Positions 44,258-52,591 of a stretch of 64,000 bases of DNA are shown here, in pieces. The notes below the pieces were generated by a model. That model was not told where the DNA came from. It saw nothing but the letters and a program-made list of their open reading frames with translations, and searched no databases. Source of the DNA: Paenibacillus bovis (lineage in GTDB: Bacteria; Bacillota; Bacilli; Paenibacillales; Paenibacillaceae); assembly GCF_001421015.2 (NCBI RefSeq), contig NZ_CP013023.1, positions 848,501 through 912,500 of the forward strand, written 5' to 3'. The position numbers and the translations under genes were made by a program. Position 1 is the stretch's first letter; each line of letters begins with the position of its first letter.

Positions 44258-45028
44258 ATGTCTGTCCATGAAAATGGTGAACATGGTATGGAAAAAGAAA
44301 AACGTACCCCGGTGCCTCAAACGGAGATACTTACTCTGGGCATGGGCTGCTTTTGGGGACCCGAAGCTTTGTTTGGGCATCTGCCGGGTGTGCTGTATAC
44401 CCGAACCGGTTACGCTGGCGGAACAACAGGCTCACCGGTATATCGTCAGCTGGGAGATCATTCCGAGACGATAGAGATCGAGTTTGCCCCTTCCGTTATT
44501 ACACTGGAACAGCTGCTGGAGATGTTCTGGAATCATCATAATCCATCGGTGATCAATGGATACAAAGGACGACAATATCATTCCCTGCTGTTTTACCGGA
44601 ATGAACAACAGCGCTGCACAATAGAACAGATGCAGCAGACAGCAGCGTCGGCGGTACGTTCCAAGTCTTCAAAGAATCCTGCTTCTTCCGAATCGGCAGG
44701 CACCGGGAATAGTGGAGCAATCGATCCTGATGGTATAGAGAAAAGACGCATGACGGAGATCCAGCCTTATGATACATGGTATCCAGCTGAAGCAAGGCAT
44801 CAGAAATATTACCTGCAGCGGCAGCACCGGCTGATGGAGCAGCTGTATGAGCTGTATCCCGATCAGGCAGAGCTATTTCATTCTACGCTTGCTGCACGGC
44901 TAAATGGATTCAGCCGTGGACATATAACACTGGCACAGATCCGGCAGGATATTCCCCAATGGCCACTGTCCGAGCACCACAAGTACAGGATCAATCAATG
45001 GCTGGCAGATCAGCAGGATGAACAGTAA
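44258..45028 (+). CDS. msrA: Peptide methionine sulfoxide reductase A
   Basis: The protein has 256 residues, longer than the usual 170-210, with ribosome binding site GAGGAGGG. The catalytic Cys is C31 in GMGCFWGPE. TGYAGGTTG, GDHSETIEIEF and AEARHQKYYL are standard MsrA motifs. It reduces methionine-S-sulfoxide in oxidised proteins. The extra length comes from a low-complexity Ser/Ala/Gly insert (about 128-158) before the conserved TEIQPYDTWYPAEA and a C-terminal extension (about 195-256) that may replace the resolving-Cys tail. No other Cys of the usual recycling position is seen in that tail, so recycling may use an external thiol. Confidence 0.9.
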   Translation: MSVHENGEHGMEKEKRTPVPQTEILTLGMGCFWGPEALFGHLPGVLYTRTGYAGGTTGSPVYRQLGDHSETIEIEFAPSVITLEQLLEMFWNHHNPSVINGYKGRQYHSLLFYRNEQQRCTIEQMQQTAASAVRSKSSKNPASSESAGTGNSGAIDPDGIEKRRMTEIQPYDTWYPAEARHQKYYLQRQHRLMEQLYELYPDQAELFHSTLAARLNGFSRGHITLAQIRQDIPQWPLSEHHKYRINQWLADQQDEQ

Positions 45029-45152
45029 GTAGTACTTTCCACAGTAAGCACAATCGACTCATAGCAAACATAAACGATCTCTGCTACACAATCTGTACGG
45101 CAGAGATCGGGAACACCCACCGGTACAAGAACAGACAAGAGAAAATAGCAGC

Positions 45153-45184
45153 GGCTAAATTCAAAACAGAATTTAGCCTTTTCC
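45153..45184 (+). terminator. Rho-independent terminator after msrA
   Basis: GGCTAAATTC (45153-45162) pairs perfectly with GAATTTAGCC (45169-45178), followed by TTTT. Confidence 0.85.
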
Positions 45185-45199
45185 CATGTAAACGCATTC
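45185..45199 (+). promoter_or_regulatory. cre site (CcpA) upstream of the sugar locus
   Basis: ATGTAAACGCATTCA fits the cre consensus WTGNAARCGNWWWCA at every position. It lies about 600 bases before the first permease gene, just past the msrA terminator, so its effect depends on where the operon promoter is. Confidence 0.6.
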
Positions 45200-45513
45200 A
45201 TTGTCGAGCGGGTTAAAGGTTTCTTGCTATTTTGAATTTAGTATAGAGATTATCGGGCTATTCGGCTTCGAATATAATTGGAATTCAGACTTTGCCTTTT
45301 GGATACATCATAAATTATTTATCCTGAACAGGATGATCAACATAATAGTATGAAATTATTTTATTTAACTTTAAATGATAACTAAATTAACACATAAAAC
45401 TGAAAATTTAGATATATAACTACTTTTTAGTTAAATATACTGACACAAAAAGAAGAAAAAATGAAAAACAGTATTGTAATTGGTAAAAAGATCATCTATG
45501 ATAAACTCAACCT

Positions 45514-45535
45514 AAAGTTATAACGCTTTAACTTT
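45514..45535. promoter_or_regulatory. Operator-like palindrome O1 of the sugar locus
   Basis: AAAGTTA-TAACGCTT-TAACTTT. The arms are perfect around an 8-base centre containing CG. It is a near match, in opposite orientation, to O2. Likely bound by the LacI-family regulator encoded at 49109. Confidence 0.6.
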
Positions 45536-45748
45536 TGAGTAGACAGTATCGATAGTAATGAATTATGAAGACGTAAATCGTACACGTAAAAAAGTAATAC
45601 CAATCGTTATTTATTGCCATATGTCACTACACATCATTCCCCTTATCCAAAAGTAGTTAATTGATTTGAAAAAGGAGGATTATAAAGACAACCAAAAATA
45701 TGCATACACATACCCTTAGGAATGACCAAACAGATTCTATCTATCCAA

Positions 45749-45770
45749 AAAGTTAAAGCGGTATAACTTT
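45749..45770. promoter_or_regulatory. Operator-like palindrome O2 of the sugar locus
   Basis: AAAGTTA-AAGCGGTA-TAACTTT, arms extendable by one base each side. It ends 31 bases before the TTG start of the first permease gene, so a bound repressor would block transcription there. Its centre is about 235 bp from that of O1, compatible with looping. Confidence 0.65.
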
Positions 45771-45801
45771 TGAACAAATCTGGTAGTGAGGAAGTGATAA
45801 A

Positions 45802-46695
45802 TTGCTGACTCGTGAGATGAGAAGAGAGACGTTGTTAATGTACGCTTTTATATCGCCATGGGTGATTGGATTTACGGTTTTTGCCCTGTTTCCTATTCTG
45901 GCTTCACTCTATTACAGCTTCACCGATTATGACATTATCCATTCGCCCAAGTGGGTCGGGCTGGGCAACTACAGGGAAATGTTTGCCGATGATCTGTACT
46001 GGAATTCAGTAATGGTCACGCTCAAGTATACCTTTATCAGTGTGCCGCTGCAGCTGCTACTGGCGATGGGCTTTGCGCTGCTGCTGAATCAGAAGCTGCC
46101 GTTCAAAGGATTTTTCCGTACAGCGATGTATTTTCCGAGTATGGTGTCCGGTGTAGCCATGTCTCTGCTCTGGTACTGGGTATTCAATCCGCAGATCGGA
46201 TTGTTCAACTACATGCTGTCCTGGTTCGGTGTCAAAGGACCTGCCTGGCTGATGGACCCGAATACGGCGCTGTATTCCCTTATTATTATGTCGTTCTGGG
46301 GTGTGGGCGGTGCGATGATTATTTTCCTGGCCGGACTGCAAGGGGTGCCGACGAGCCTACTGGAAGCAGCCCGATTGGATGGAGCGGGCAAGCTGTCGAT
46401 TTTCTGGCATGTGACACTACCCATGATCTCGCCGGTTCTGCTATTTCAGCTGATCCTCGGCGTAATTGAATCGTTTCAGGTATTTACGCAGGCTTTTGTC
46501 ATGACCCATGGAGGGCCCAGTTATTCAACCTGGTTCTATGTGTACGGTCTGTATACGAGTGCATTCAAGGAATACCGGGCAGGTTATTCATCAGCGATGG
46601 CCTGGGTGCTGCTCATTGTGGTCCTGATTGTTACGTATATCATTATGAAGCTGTCGAATCGGTATGTGTATTATGAAGGAGGGAAAAGCCGATGA
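45802..46695 (+). CDS. Carbohydrate ABC transporter permease (MalF/UgpA type)
   Basis: The protein has 297 residues from TTG 45802 (GAGGAAG upstream). Six transmembrane helices begin with LLMYAFISPWVIGFTVFALFP, the standard start of this class. The EAA loop SLLEAARLDGAGKLSIFWHV is the ATPase contact. It forms a heterodimer with the next permease, whose start overlaps its stop by four bases. It is the first gene of the locus behind O1 and O2. No ATPase gene is present; related Bacillota systems share MsmX. Confidence 0.93.
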   Translation: MLTREMRRETLLMYAFISPWVIGFTVFALFPILASLYYSFTDYDIIHSPKWVGLGNYREMFADDLYWNSVMVTLKYTFISVPLQLLLAMGFALLLNQKLPFKGFFRTAMYFPSMVSGVAMSLLWYWVFNPQIGLFNYMLSWFGVKGPAWLMDPNTALYSLIIMSFWGVGGAMIIFLAGLQGVPTSLLEAARLDGAGKLSIFWHVTLPMISPVLLFQLILGVIESFQVFTQAFVMTHGGPSYSTWFYVYGLYTSAFKEYRAGYSSAMAWVLLIVVLIVTYIIMKLSNRYVYYEGGKSR

Positions 46696-47576
46696 TTACG
46701 TCCAACCGGATGCAGGAATCGGGCGTATGGACAGCAGCACGTTCACGGCGCAAGCTGGATATGACGCGAATAATCAGCTTTATCCTGCTGATTATGATCA
46801 CGCTGCTGATGCTGATGCCGCTGATTTTTATGGTTACGACTTCATTCAAGTCCCAGCGGGAGACAATGCAGTATCCGCCGACTCTTTTCCCGGACAGTCT
46901 GCAGTTCAGTAATTACATGGATATTTTCTCCCGGCTGCAGTTCGGTACGATGTATCAGAACAGTCTGATGATTGCAGTGATTACGGTACTGGCTACACTA
47001 TTGTCTTCATCTCTGGTTGCTTATGGCTTCGCTCGTTTTCGTGGCAAAGGACGGAATCTGATGTTTATGCTGCTGCTCAGTACAATGATGCTACCGTATC
47101 CGGCGATTATGATTCCGCAGTTTGTACTGTTCAGCAAGCTGGGCTGGGTGGATACTTTTTTACCGCTGATTGTGCCTGCTTTTTTCGGTTCTGCGTATAA
47201 CATCTTCTTGTTGCGTCAATTTTTCGCCAATTTGCCGGAAGAACTGTTCGATGCCGGTCGAATGGATGGCTGTACCGAGATCGGCATGTACTGGAAAATC
47301 GCGCTGCCGCTCTCCGGAGCAGCGATGGCGACGATTGCGATCTTTTCCTTCATTTATAGCTGGAACGATCTGCTGACACCGGTACTGTACCTGAACTCTG
47401 CTGACAAGTTCACGCTGCCGGTCGGCATGGCCTCCTTAACCTCGTCCAAATTCCGGGTAGCTCCCTGGCATCTACTAATGGTAGCTTCGGTGCTGGCTCT
47501 GCTCCCGATCGTTGTGCTGTTTATCCTGGCCCAGAAGCGCTTTGTCGAAGGCATCGTGCTGACCGGTATCAAATAA
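46692..47576 (+). CDS. Carbohydrate ABC transporter permease (MalG/UgpE type)
   Basis: The protein has 294 residues, ATG overlapping the previous stop, GGAGGG just upstream. Six transmembrane helices; the MalG-type opening TTSFKSQRETMQYPPTLFP is present, and the EAA loop reads EELFDAGRMDGCTEIGMYWK. It partners with the preceding permease. The substrate-binding protein follows after 14 bases, so the three are one transport unit. Confidence 0.93.
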   Translation: MITSNRMQESGVWTAARSRRKLDMTRIISFILLIMITLLMLMPLIFMVTTSFKSQRETMQYPPTLFPDSLQFSNYMDIFSRLQFGTMYQNSLMIAVITVLATLLSSSLVAYGFARFRGKGRNLMFMLLLSTMMLPYPAIMIPQFVLFSKLGWVDTFLPLIVPAFFGSAYNIFLLRQFFANLPEELFDAGRMDGCTEIGMYWKIALPLSGAAMATIAIFSFIYSWNDLLTPVLYLNSADKFTLPVGMASLTSSKFRVAPWHLLMVASVLALLPIVVLFILAQKRFVEGIVLTGIK

Positions 47577-47590
47577 AGGGGGAATGGTTC

Positions 47591-48958
47591 ATGGTTAATA
47601 TCCAAAGGAAATGGTACCGAAAAACGCTGACAGTCCTCAGTACCCTGCTCGCTACGACGATGATACTGAGCGGTTGTGGAGGAGGCAGCAACAATGCGGG
47701 AGCAGGCGGGGATGCAGTGACGATCACGTATTATACGATTGATTCGCCGGATCGTACCTTTGTCGAACAGCTGATTCCGGATTTTGAGAAGCAGCATCCC
47801 AATATCAAAGTCAAAGTCGCGACCGCTCCCTATGAGCAATTTGACAGCAAGCTGCAGACGATGATCGCAGGCGGCAATGCCCCGGATATCACTTCACATT
47901 TCGGCTATGGAGGGTTTGCGGAGTATTACAACAAGGGCATGCTGCTGGATATGACCGATCTGCTCAAGGAATCCGGGTTCCAGGCGGACAAGTACAAGAT
48001 TCCACAGAACCTGATGGACATTTACCAGGTGGATGGTCATACGTACGGCATACCATTCAGCTCCTATGTTACGCTGCTGCTCTACAACAAGGATCTATTT
48101 GATGCTGCAGGCGTAGCCTATCCGCCATCGGATTATAACGACAAGAGCTGGACGTTTGACAAAATGGTCGAAGATGCCAAAAAGCTGACAGTCCTTTCGG
48201 ACGATCCGAACAAGCAGCAATACGGCCTGCAGTTCGGATGGGGCGAGCTGGATAACCGTCCATTCTACTTTGGTGCCAAAATGTATTCCGATGATACCTG
48301 GAAAAATGGCGGCGTACCGTCCGAATCCTACTTTGACTCACCGGAAGCGATCGCAGCGTACCAGAAAATTTTTGGGCTGGTATTCGATGACAAGGTATCT
48401 CCACCTCCCGAATGGTCTGCCAGTGTAGCCGGTCAGGGCGGTGATCCTTTTGTAACCGGTAAGGTCGCGATGTCGGTGGGCGGTTCGTGGAACCTGTCGG
48501 GTGCCAATGATTTTGGCTTTAATGTGGGTGTGGCTGCTGTTCCGGCAGGCGGCAATGACAAGGTGCGCAGTACATTGTTCGTCGATCCACTTTTTATTCT
48601 TAAAGATTCCAAGCATCCCAAGGAAGCCCTGGCGTGGATTGAGTATTTGCTGCAGACCGATATTCAAAAGCAATCGATCGAGCTGAGCGGCGGTACGCCT
48701 CCGGTAAACCAGGATGCGGCCGAAGATTATTACTCCCATTTCCAAAGTATAGATCCAAAGGATCTACGCAATGTATATGAAGGCGCATATCAATACGGCT
48801 ACGAGTCATTCAATCACCTGATCGTCAACTACTCCCAGATCAACGATATGATGATCAATGAAATGCAGCCGCTGCAAAACGGTACTGCCAAAGTGGAGGA
48901 TGTGATGCCGAAGGTTCAGCAGAAAATGGAAGAGATTCTCGCCCGTTCCAAAAAATAA
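47591..48958 (+). CDS. ABC sugar-binding lipoprotein
   Basis: The protein has 455 residues with ribosome binding site AAAGGGGG. The lipoprotein signal ends in the lipobox LSGC (about residue 29), followed by a Gly/Ser/Asn linker. The family-1 solute-binding fold is clear from IKVKVATAPYEQFDSKLQTM, GNAPDI, and GIPFSSYVTLLLYNKDLFDAAG. It binds an oligosaccharide outside and passes it to the permeases. Placing the binding protein after the permeases reverses the most common order. Ligand is unknown; neighbours suggest beta-gluco- or glucosamine-oligosaccharides. Confidence 0.92.
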   Translation: MVNIQRKWYRKTLTVLSTLLATTMILSGCGGGSNNAGAGGDAVTITYYTIDSPDRTFVEQLIPDFEKQHPNIKVKVATAPYEQFDSKLQTMIAGGNAPDITSHFGYGGFAEYYNKGMLLDMTDLLKESGFQADKYKIPQNLMDIYQVDGHTYGIPFSSYVTLLLYNKDLFDAAGVAYPPSDYNDKSWTFDKMVEDAKKLTVLSDDPNKQQYGLQFGWGELDNRPFYFGAKMYSDDTWKNGGVPSESYFDSPEAIAAYQKIFGLVFDDKVSPPPEWSASVAGQGGDPFVTGKVAMSVGGSWNLSGANDFGFNVGVAAVPAGGNDKVRSTLFVDPLFILKDSKHPKEALAWIEYLLQTDIQKQSIELSGGTPPVNQDAAEDYYSHFQSIDPKDLRNVYEGAYQYGYESFNHLIVNYSQINDMMINEMQPLQNGTAKVEDVMPKVQQKMEEILARSKK

Positions 48959-49108
48959 AATTCTGTCATAAATACCGGCAACTGTAGTGAGTACCGTATT
49001 CCTTCCTGTATAATGAGCACAAAAACGGATGTCAGCTTTACTGCAGTGAAGGAAGCCTTATTCAGTTCGCTGATACAGGAAAGACTGCATCAACTAGGAG
49101 AATACACA

Positions 49109-50104
49109 ATGAAAGCCAGTATATTTGATGTTGCCAAACGTTCCGGTCTATCCGTGGTCACGGTCTCCCGTGTACTTAATGGTGCGGATACCGTGCGGGA
49201 GAAAAATCGCCAGAAAGTGCTGGATGCGATCAAAGAGCTTGATTATCGCCCGAGCGCGGCGGCACGTTCACTGGCCCGGGGGCGAACCGGAACGATCGGT
49301 CTGATCGTCACGACGCTGCATGATTCTTTCTTTGACTCGGTAGCCAAGGAAATTAACGATGCGCTCGCGTTGCAGGGTTATTATCTGGCCATCTCGGTAT
49401 CCAGCGGATTCGGCAATGAAGAGAGTCATTATCTGATTCAGGAAGATCGGGTGGATGGATTGATTCTGCTGTCTCCTTTGGAGGAAGACCGTTTTGTAGC
49501 GGAATTGAAAAAGCGCAATATTCCGTATGTATTGATCGACAACCAGCTACAAGAGAACAATTCGGCTTCGATCAGCGTGGATAATTTCAGCGGTGGCTAT
49601 GAAGCGACCCGTCATCTGCTGGAACTGGGTCATCGCGAGATTGCACATCTGAGCGGGCAGGAAGTCTTTTTGAGTACAAGGGAGAGGCGGCAAGGATTCC
49701 TGTGGGCCATGAAGGAAGCGGGACTGGAACCTTTTGCGATGGAACAGGGTGTATATGGTGTGGAATTTGGCTATGAGACGGCACAGAAATGGCTCAAAAG
49801 TGGCAAGCTGCCTACGGCGCTGTTCGCAGGGGATGATCATATGGCGATTGGATTTATCAATGCACTGATGCGAGAAGGCATCCAGGTCCCCCGAGACATG
49901 TCGGTGATCGGTTATGATGATCAGATGCTCGCTTCCCAGCTGCATCCGCTGCTGACGACGATGCGTCAGCCTGCCGATCACATCGGTCTGGCAGCTGTCG
50001 ATATCCTGCTGCGCAAAATGGCGAATCAGAACAAACGTATGAATGGAATCAAATTAAAACCGGAGCTGATTATACGACAATCGACTGCCGCTAGAGGTGA
50101 ATAA
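49109..50104 (+). CDS. LacI family transcriptional regulator
   Basis: The protein has 331 residues from ATG 49109 (TAGGAGA upstream); the longer frame from 49013 is not LacI-like. The HTH is at residues 3-24 (ASIFDVAKRSGLSVVTVSRV), then LNG and the hinge YRPSAAARSLARGRTGTIGL. The periplasmic-binding-like effector domain fills the rest (about 60-331). It is the probable reader of O1 and O2 and would respond to a sugar or sugar phosphate of this pathway. Its stop lies one base before the kinase start, so both are translated from one message. Confidence 0.93.
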   Translation: MKASIFDVAKRSGLSVVTVSRVLNGADTVREKNRQKVLDAIKELDYRPSAAARSLARGRTGTIGLIVTTLHDSFFDSVAKEINDALALQGYYLAISVSSGFGNEESHYLIQEDRVDGLILLSPLEEDRFVAELKKRNIPYVLIDNQLQENNSASISVDNFSGGYEATRHLLELGHREIAHLSGQEVFLSTRERRQGFLWAMKEAGLEPFAMEQGVYGVEFGYETAQKWLKSGKLPTALFAGDDHMAIGFINALMREGIQVPRDMSVIGYDDQMLASQLHPLLTTMRQPADHIGLAAVDILLRKMANQNKRMNGIKLKPELIIRQSTAARGE

Positions 50105-50105
50105 T

Positions 50106-51101
50106 GTGAACTATTACCTGGGTATTGATGCTGGCGGAACCAAGACGCTGGCGTATGTTACCGACGAATCCGGGCGTCTGCTTGGCCGCGGCCTTGCGGG
50201 TAACGGCAATCATCAGATCGCCGGACAGCTGGCTGCGGACCATATCGGTCAGGCAGCCGACGCGGCGCTCAGGCAGGCGGGGATACGGAGAGAGCAGCTG
50301 ACATTTAGCTGTTTTGGACTGGCGGGAGCTGACCGTCAGGCCGATTATGATATCCTGCATCCGATGATTCTCGGTCTTGGCTTTGTAAATTATGAAATTG
50401 TATGTGATACGATTATCGGCCTGCGTGCCGGAACCAACCGGCCATATGGCATCTCGGTGATCTGCGGTACCGGAACCAACAGCGCCGGTGTTTCACCGGA
50501 CGGCGAGATTTTTCAGTGTGGCGGATTCGATTATATGTATGGAGATTTTGGAGGAGGAGGCATGCTTTGCACCGAGGTATTCCGTACCGTTATTCGTGCC
50601 TGGGATGGCAGGGAGCAGCCAACGCTGTTGACCGGTCTGCTGCTGGAAAAGCTCGGTTATCCGGATGTATCCACGATGTTTCATGATTATCTGGATCACC
50701 AGCAACAGGTCCCGCTTCAGGTGGCCGAGCTGTTATTTACAGCAGCCGCAGAAGGAGACCGGGCAGCACTCGATATTCTTGCCCGTCAGGGACAGGAGAT
50801 CGGCCGATCGGTTACAGCAATTGTGCATCGGCTCGGTATGCAGCAGGAGACATTCGATGTAGTAATGGCAGGCAGCTTGCTGACCCGGGGAGACCGCGGC
50901 TGGATCAGCTTTTGGATTGAAGCGGCTATGCAGGAATGTGCTCCTTATGCTTCGCTGGTACGGCTGGATATGGAACCGGTCGTAGGAGCTGTCCTTCGGG
51001 CTATGGAAAAGACGGATATTACGGTTTATGAGAGCGTATACAACCAACTGCGTGAACATGGCAATCTGCATCCGTTATCTGCAGAGCTAATAGAACCATA
51101 G
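50106..51101 (+). CDS. BadF/BadG/BcrA/BcrD ATPase family sugar kinase (N-acetylglucosamine-kinase-like)
   Basis: The protein has 331 residues from GTG 50106, with AGAGG ending eight bases upstream. The ASKHA-fold phosphate motif GIDAGGTKT is near the start, FGLAGADRQ and the phosphate-2 text VICGTGTNS follow, and GDFGGGG is typical of NagK-type members. It should phosphorylate a hexosamine or glucoside imported by the ABC system. With a downstream GH4 enzyme needing 6-phospho substrates, the kinase may act on the disaccharide itself; that is inference. Confidence 0.85.
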   Translation: MNYYLGIDAGGTKTLAYVTDESGRLLGRGLAGNGNHQIAGQLAADHIGQAADAALRQAGIRREQLTFSCFGLAGADRQADYDILHPMILGLGFVNYEIVCDTIIGLRAGTNRPYGISVICGTGTNSAGVSPDGEIFQCGGFDYMYGDFGGGGMLCTEVFRTVIRAWDGREQPTLLTGLLLEKLGYPDVSTMFHDYLDHQQQVPLQVAELLFTAAAEGDRAALDILARQGQEIGRSVTAIVHRLGMQQETFDVVMAGSLLTRGDRGWISFWIEAAMQECAPYASLVRLDMEPVVGAVLRAMEKTDITVYESVYNQLREHGNLHPLSAELIEP

Positions 51102-51200
51102 CATCCGGGACACAAGTGCAGAAACTTTGGATCAAGCGAAATATACAGCTCATTCAGGTGAAATTACAGATTGGAACTATAGGACAGGATGTGATCTGAT

Positions 51201-52535
51201 ATGTCAAAGAAACTGAAAATTGCAGTAATCGGCGGAGGGTCCTCGTATACGCCGGAATTGGTAGAGGGGTTTATTCGTTATCATAACGAGCTGCCAGTAC
51301 AGGAGCTGTGGCTGGTCGATATTGAGCCGGGACTGCACAAGCTGAATATTGTAGGCGAACTCGCCAAAAGAATGATAGCTGCATCCGGATTACCGATAGA
51401 AGTTCGTCTAACAACGAATCGTAGAGATGCAATTAAGGGAGCAGATTTTATCAGTACCCAGATGCGGGTCGGTATGCTGGCTGCCCGGGCACAGGATGAG
51501 AGCATTCCGCTGAAGTATGGAGTGATCGGTCAGGAGACGACCGGACCGGGCGGCATGATGAAAGGGCTGCGTACGATCCCGGTTCTGCTGGATATTTGCC
51601 GGGATATTGAAGAGCTGGCTCCGAACGCATGGCTGCTCAATTTTACCAATCCTGCCGGTATGGTCACCGAAGCGATTACCAGACACAGCACAGTACGGAG
51701 TATCGGATTATGCAATGCACCGATCGGGATGATGAAATGGCTGACTTCCCAATATCAGGTCAGTCCGAATCGTGTATATGCCGAGTTTGTCGGACTGAAC
51801 CATCTGCACTGGATCACCCGGATCGAGGTGGATGGTCAGGACAAATTGACCGAGCTGCTGGACAATCGTCAGGAATACGCGGCGGTGAATGTATCCCATC
51901 AGGATTGGGATGGAGATTTCCTGCGTTCGCTCCGGGCGCTTCCGTCTTATTATCTGAAATACTTCTATATGACACCTGCCATGCTGGAAGATCAGATCCA
52001 GGCAATGCAGGGTGAAGGTAGCCGTGCCGAAGTCGTCAAAAAAGTCGAAGAAGAACTATTCCAACTGTACAGTGATCCTCATTTGCAAGAGAAACCCAAG
52101 CAGCTGGAACAGCGTGGTGGTGCCTATTATTCTGAAGCGGCCGTCAATCTGATGCGCTCCCTGTATAACGGTACCGGCGATGTACAGACATTGAATGTAC
52201 CCAACCGGGGCATTATCGATTTTTTGCCGGATGAAGCCTGTATTGAAGTGAACTGTCTGGTGACTGCGAATGGTCCGCTGCCGATCCAGCTCACCACCAT
52301 TCCGCAGCATATCCAGGGACTGATCCATGCAGTGAAGACGTATGAACAACTGACGATCGAAGCAGCGATAACAGGTGACCGGGATATTGCGCTTCAGGCG
52401 ATGGTGCACCATCCGCTGGTTCCATCGGTGGATATTGCCAAAGCGCTGCTGGAAGAAATGCTGGAAGCCAATCGTCCTTATCTACCGCAGTTTTTCCAGA
52501 AAGAGATGCCTGCTGAAGATAAAGCGCTGGTCTAG
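51201..52535 (+). CDS. licH: GH4 family 6-phospho-beta-glucosidase
   Basis: The protein has 444 residues, standard for GH4. NAD-binding GGGSSYTPELVEGF opens it. The metal ligands are C171 in LCNAPIG and H201 in GLNHLHW. GQETTGPGG and NFTNPAGMVTEA are family blocks of the LicH/CelF subgroup. GH4 uses NAD+ and Mn2+ with a redox elimination mechanism on 6-phosphoglycosides. Such enzymes usually sit with PTS genes. Here the partner is an ABC importer plus kinase. Ribosome binding site ACAGGATGTGAT is moderate. Confidence 0.9.
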   Translation: MSKKLKIAVIGGGSSYTPELVEGFIRYHNELPVQELWLVDIEPGLHKLNIVGELAKRMIAASGLPIEVRLTTNRRDAIKGADFISTQMRVGMLAARAQDESIPLKYGVIGQETTGPGGMMKGLRTIPVLLDICRDIEELAPNAWLLNFTNPAGMVTEAITRHSTVRSIGLCNAPIGMMKWLTSQYQVSPNRVYAEFVGLNHLHWITRIEVDGQDKLTELLDNRQEYAAVNVSHQDWDGDFLRSLRALPSYYLKYFYMTPAMLEDQIQAMQGEGSRAEVVKKVEEELFQLYSDPHLQEKPKQLEQRGGAYYSEAAVNLMRSLYNGTGDVQTLNVPNRGIIDFLPDEACIEVNCLVTANGPLPIQLTTIPQHIQGLIHAVKTYEQLTIEAAITGDRDIALQAMVHHPLVPSVDIAKALLEEMLEANRPYLPQFFQKEMPAEDKALV

Positions 52536-52591
52536 CAACTCCCTATAGGACAGGCTTTGCCTTACACAAAAATGAAGGAGGAATCAGAAGT

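Larger units (their letters stand above)
45029..45801. other. Long AT-rich control region of the ABC/GH4/GH8 sugar locus
   Basis: About 770 bases hold the msrA terminator (45153-45184), a consensus cre site (45185-45199) and two operator-like palindromes (45514-45535, 45749-45770). No gene is convincing; an 18-codon frame at about 45700 has a poorly placed ribosome binding site. Confidence 0.6.

Noticed and set aside
45700-45760. 18-codon leader frame before the permease operon
   Set aside because: The nearest ribosome binding site (AAAGGAGG, about 45675) is more than 20 bases from the ATG, and the frame runs into operator O2.
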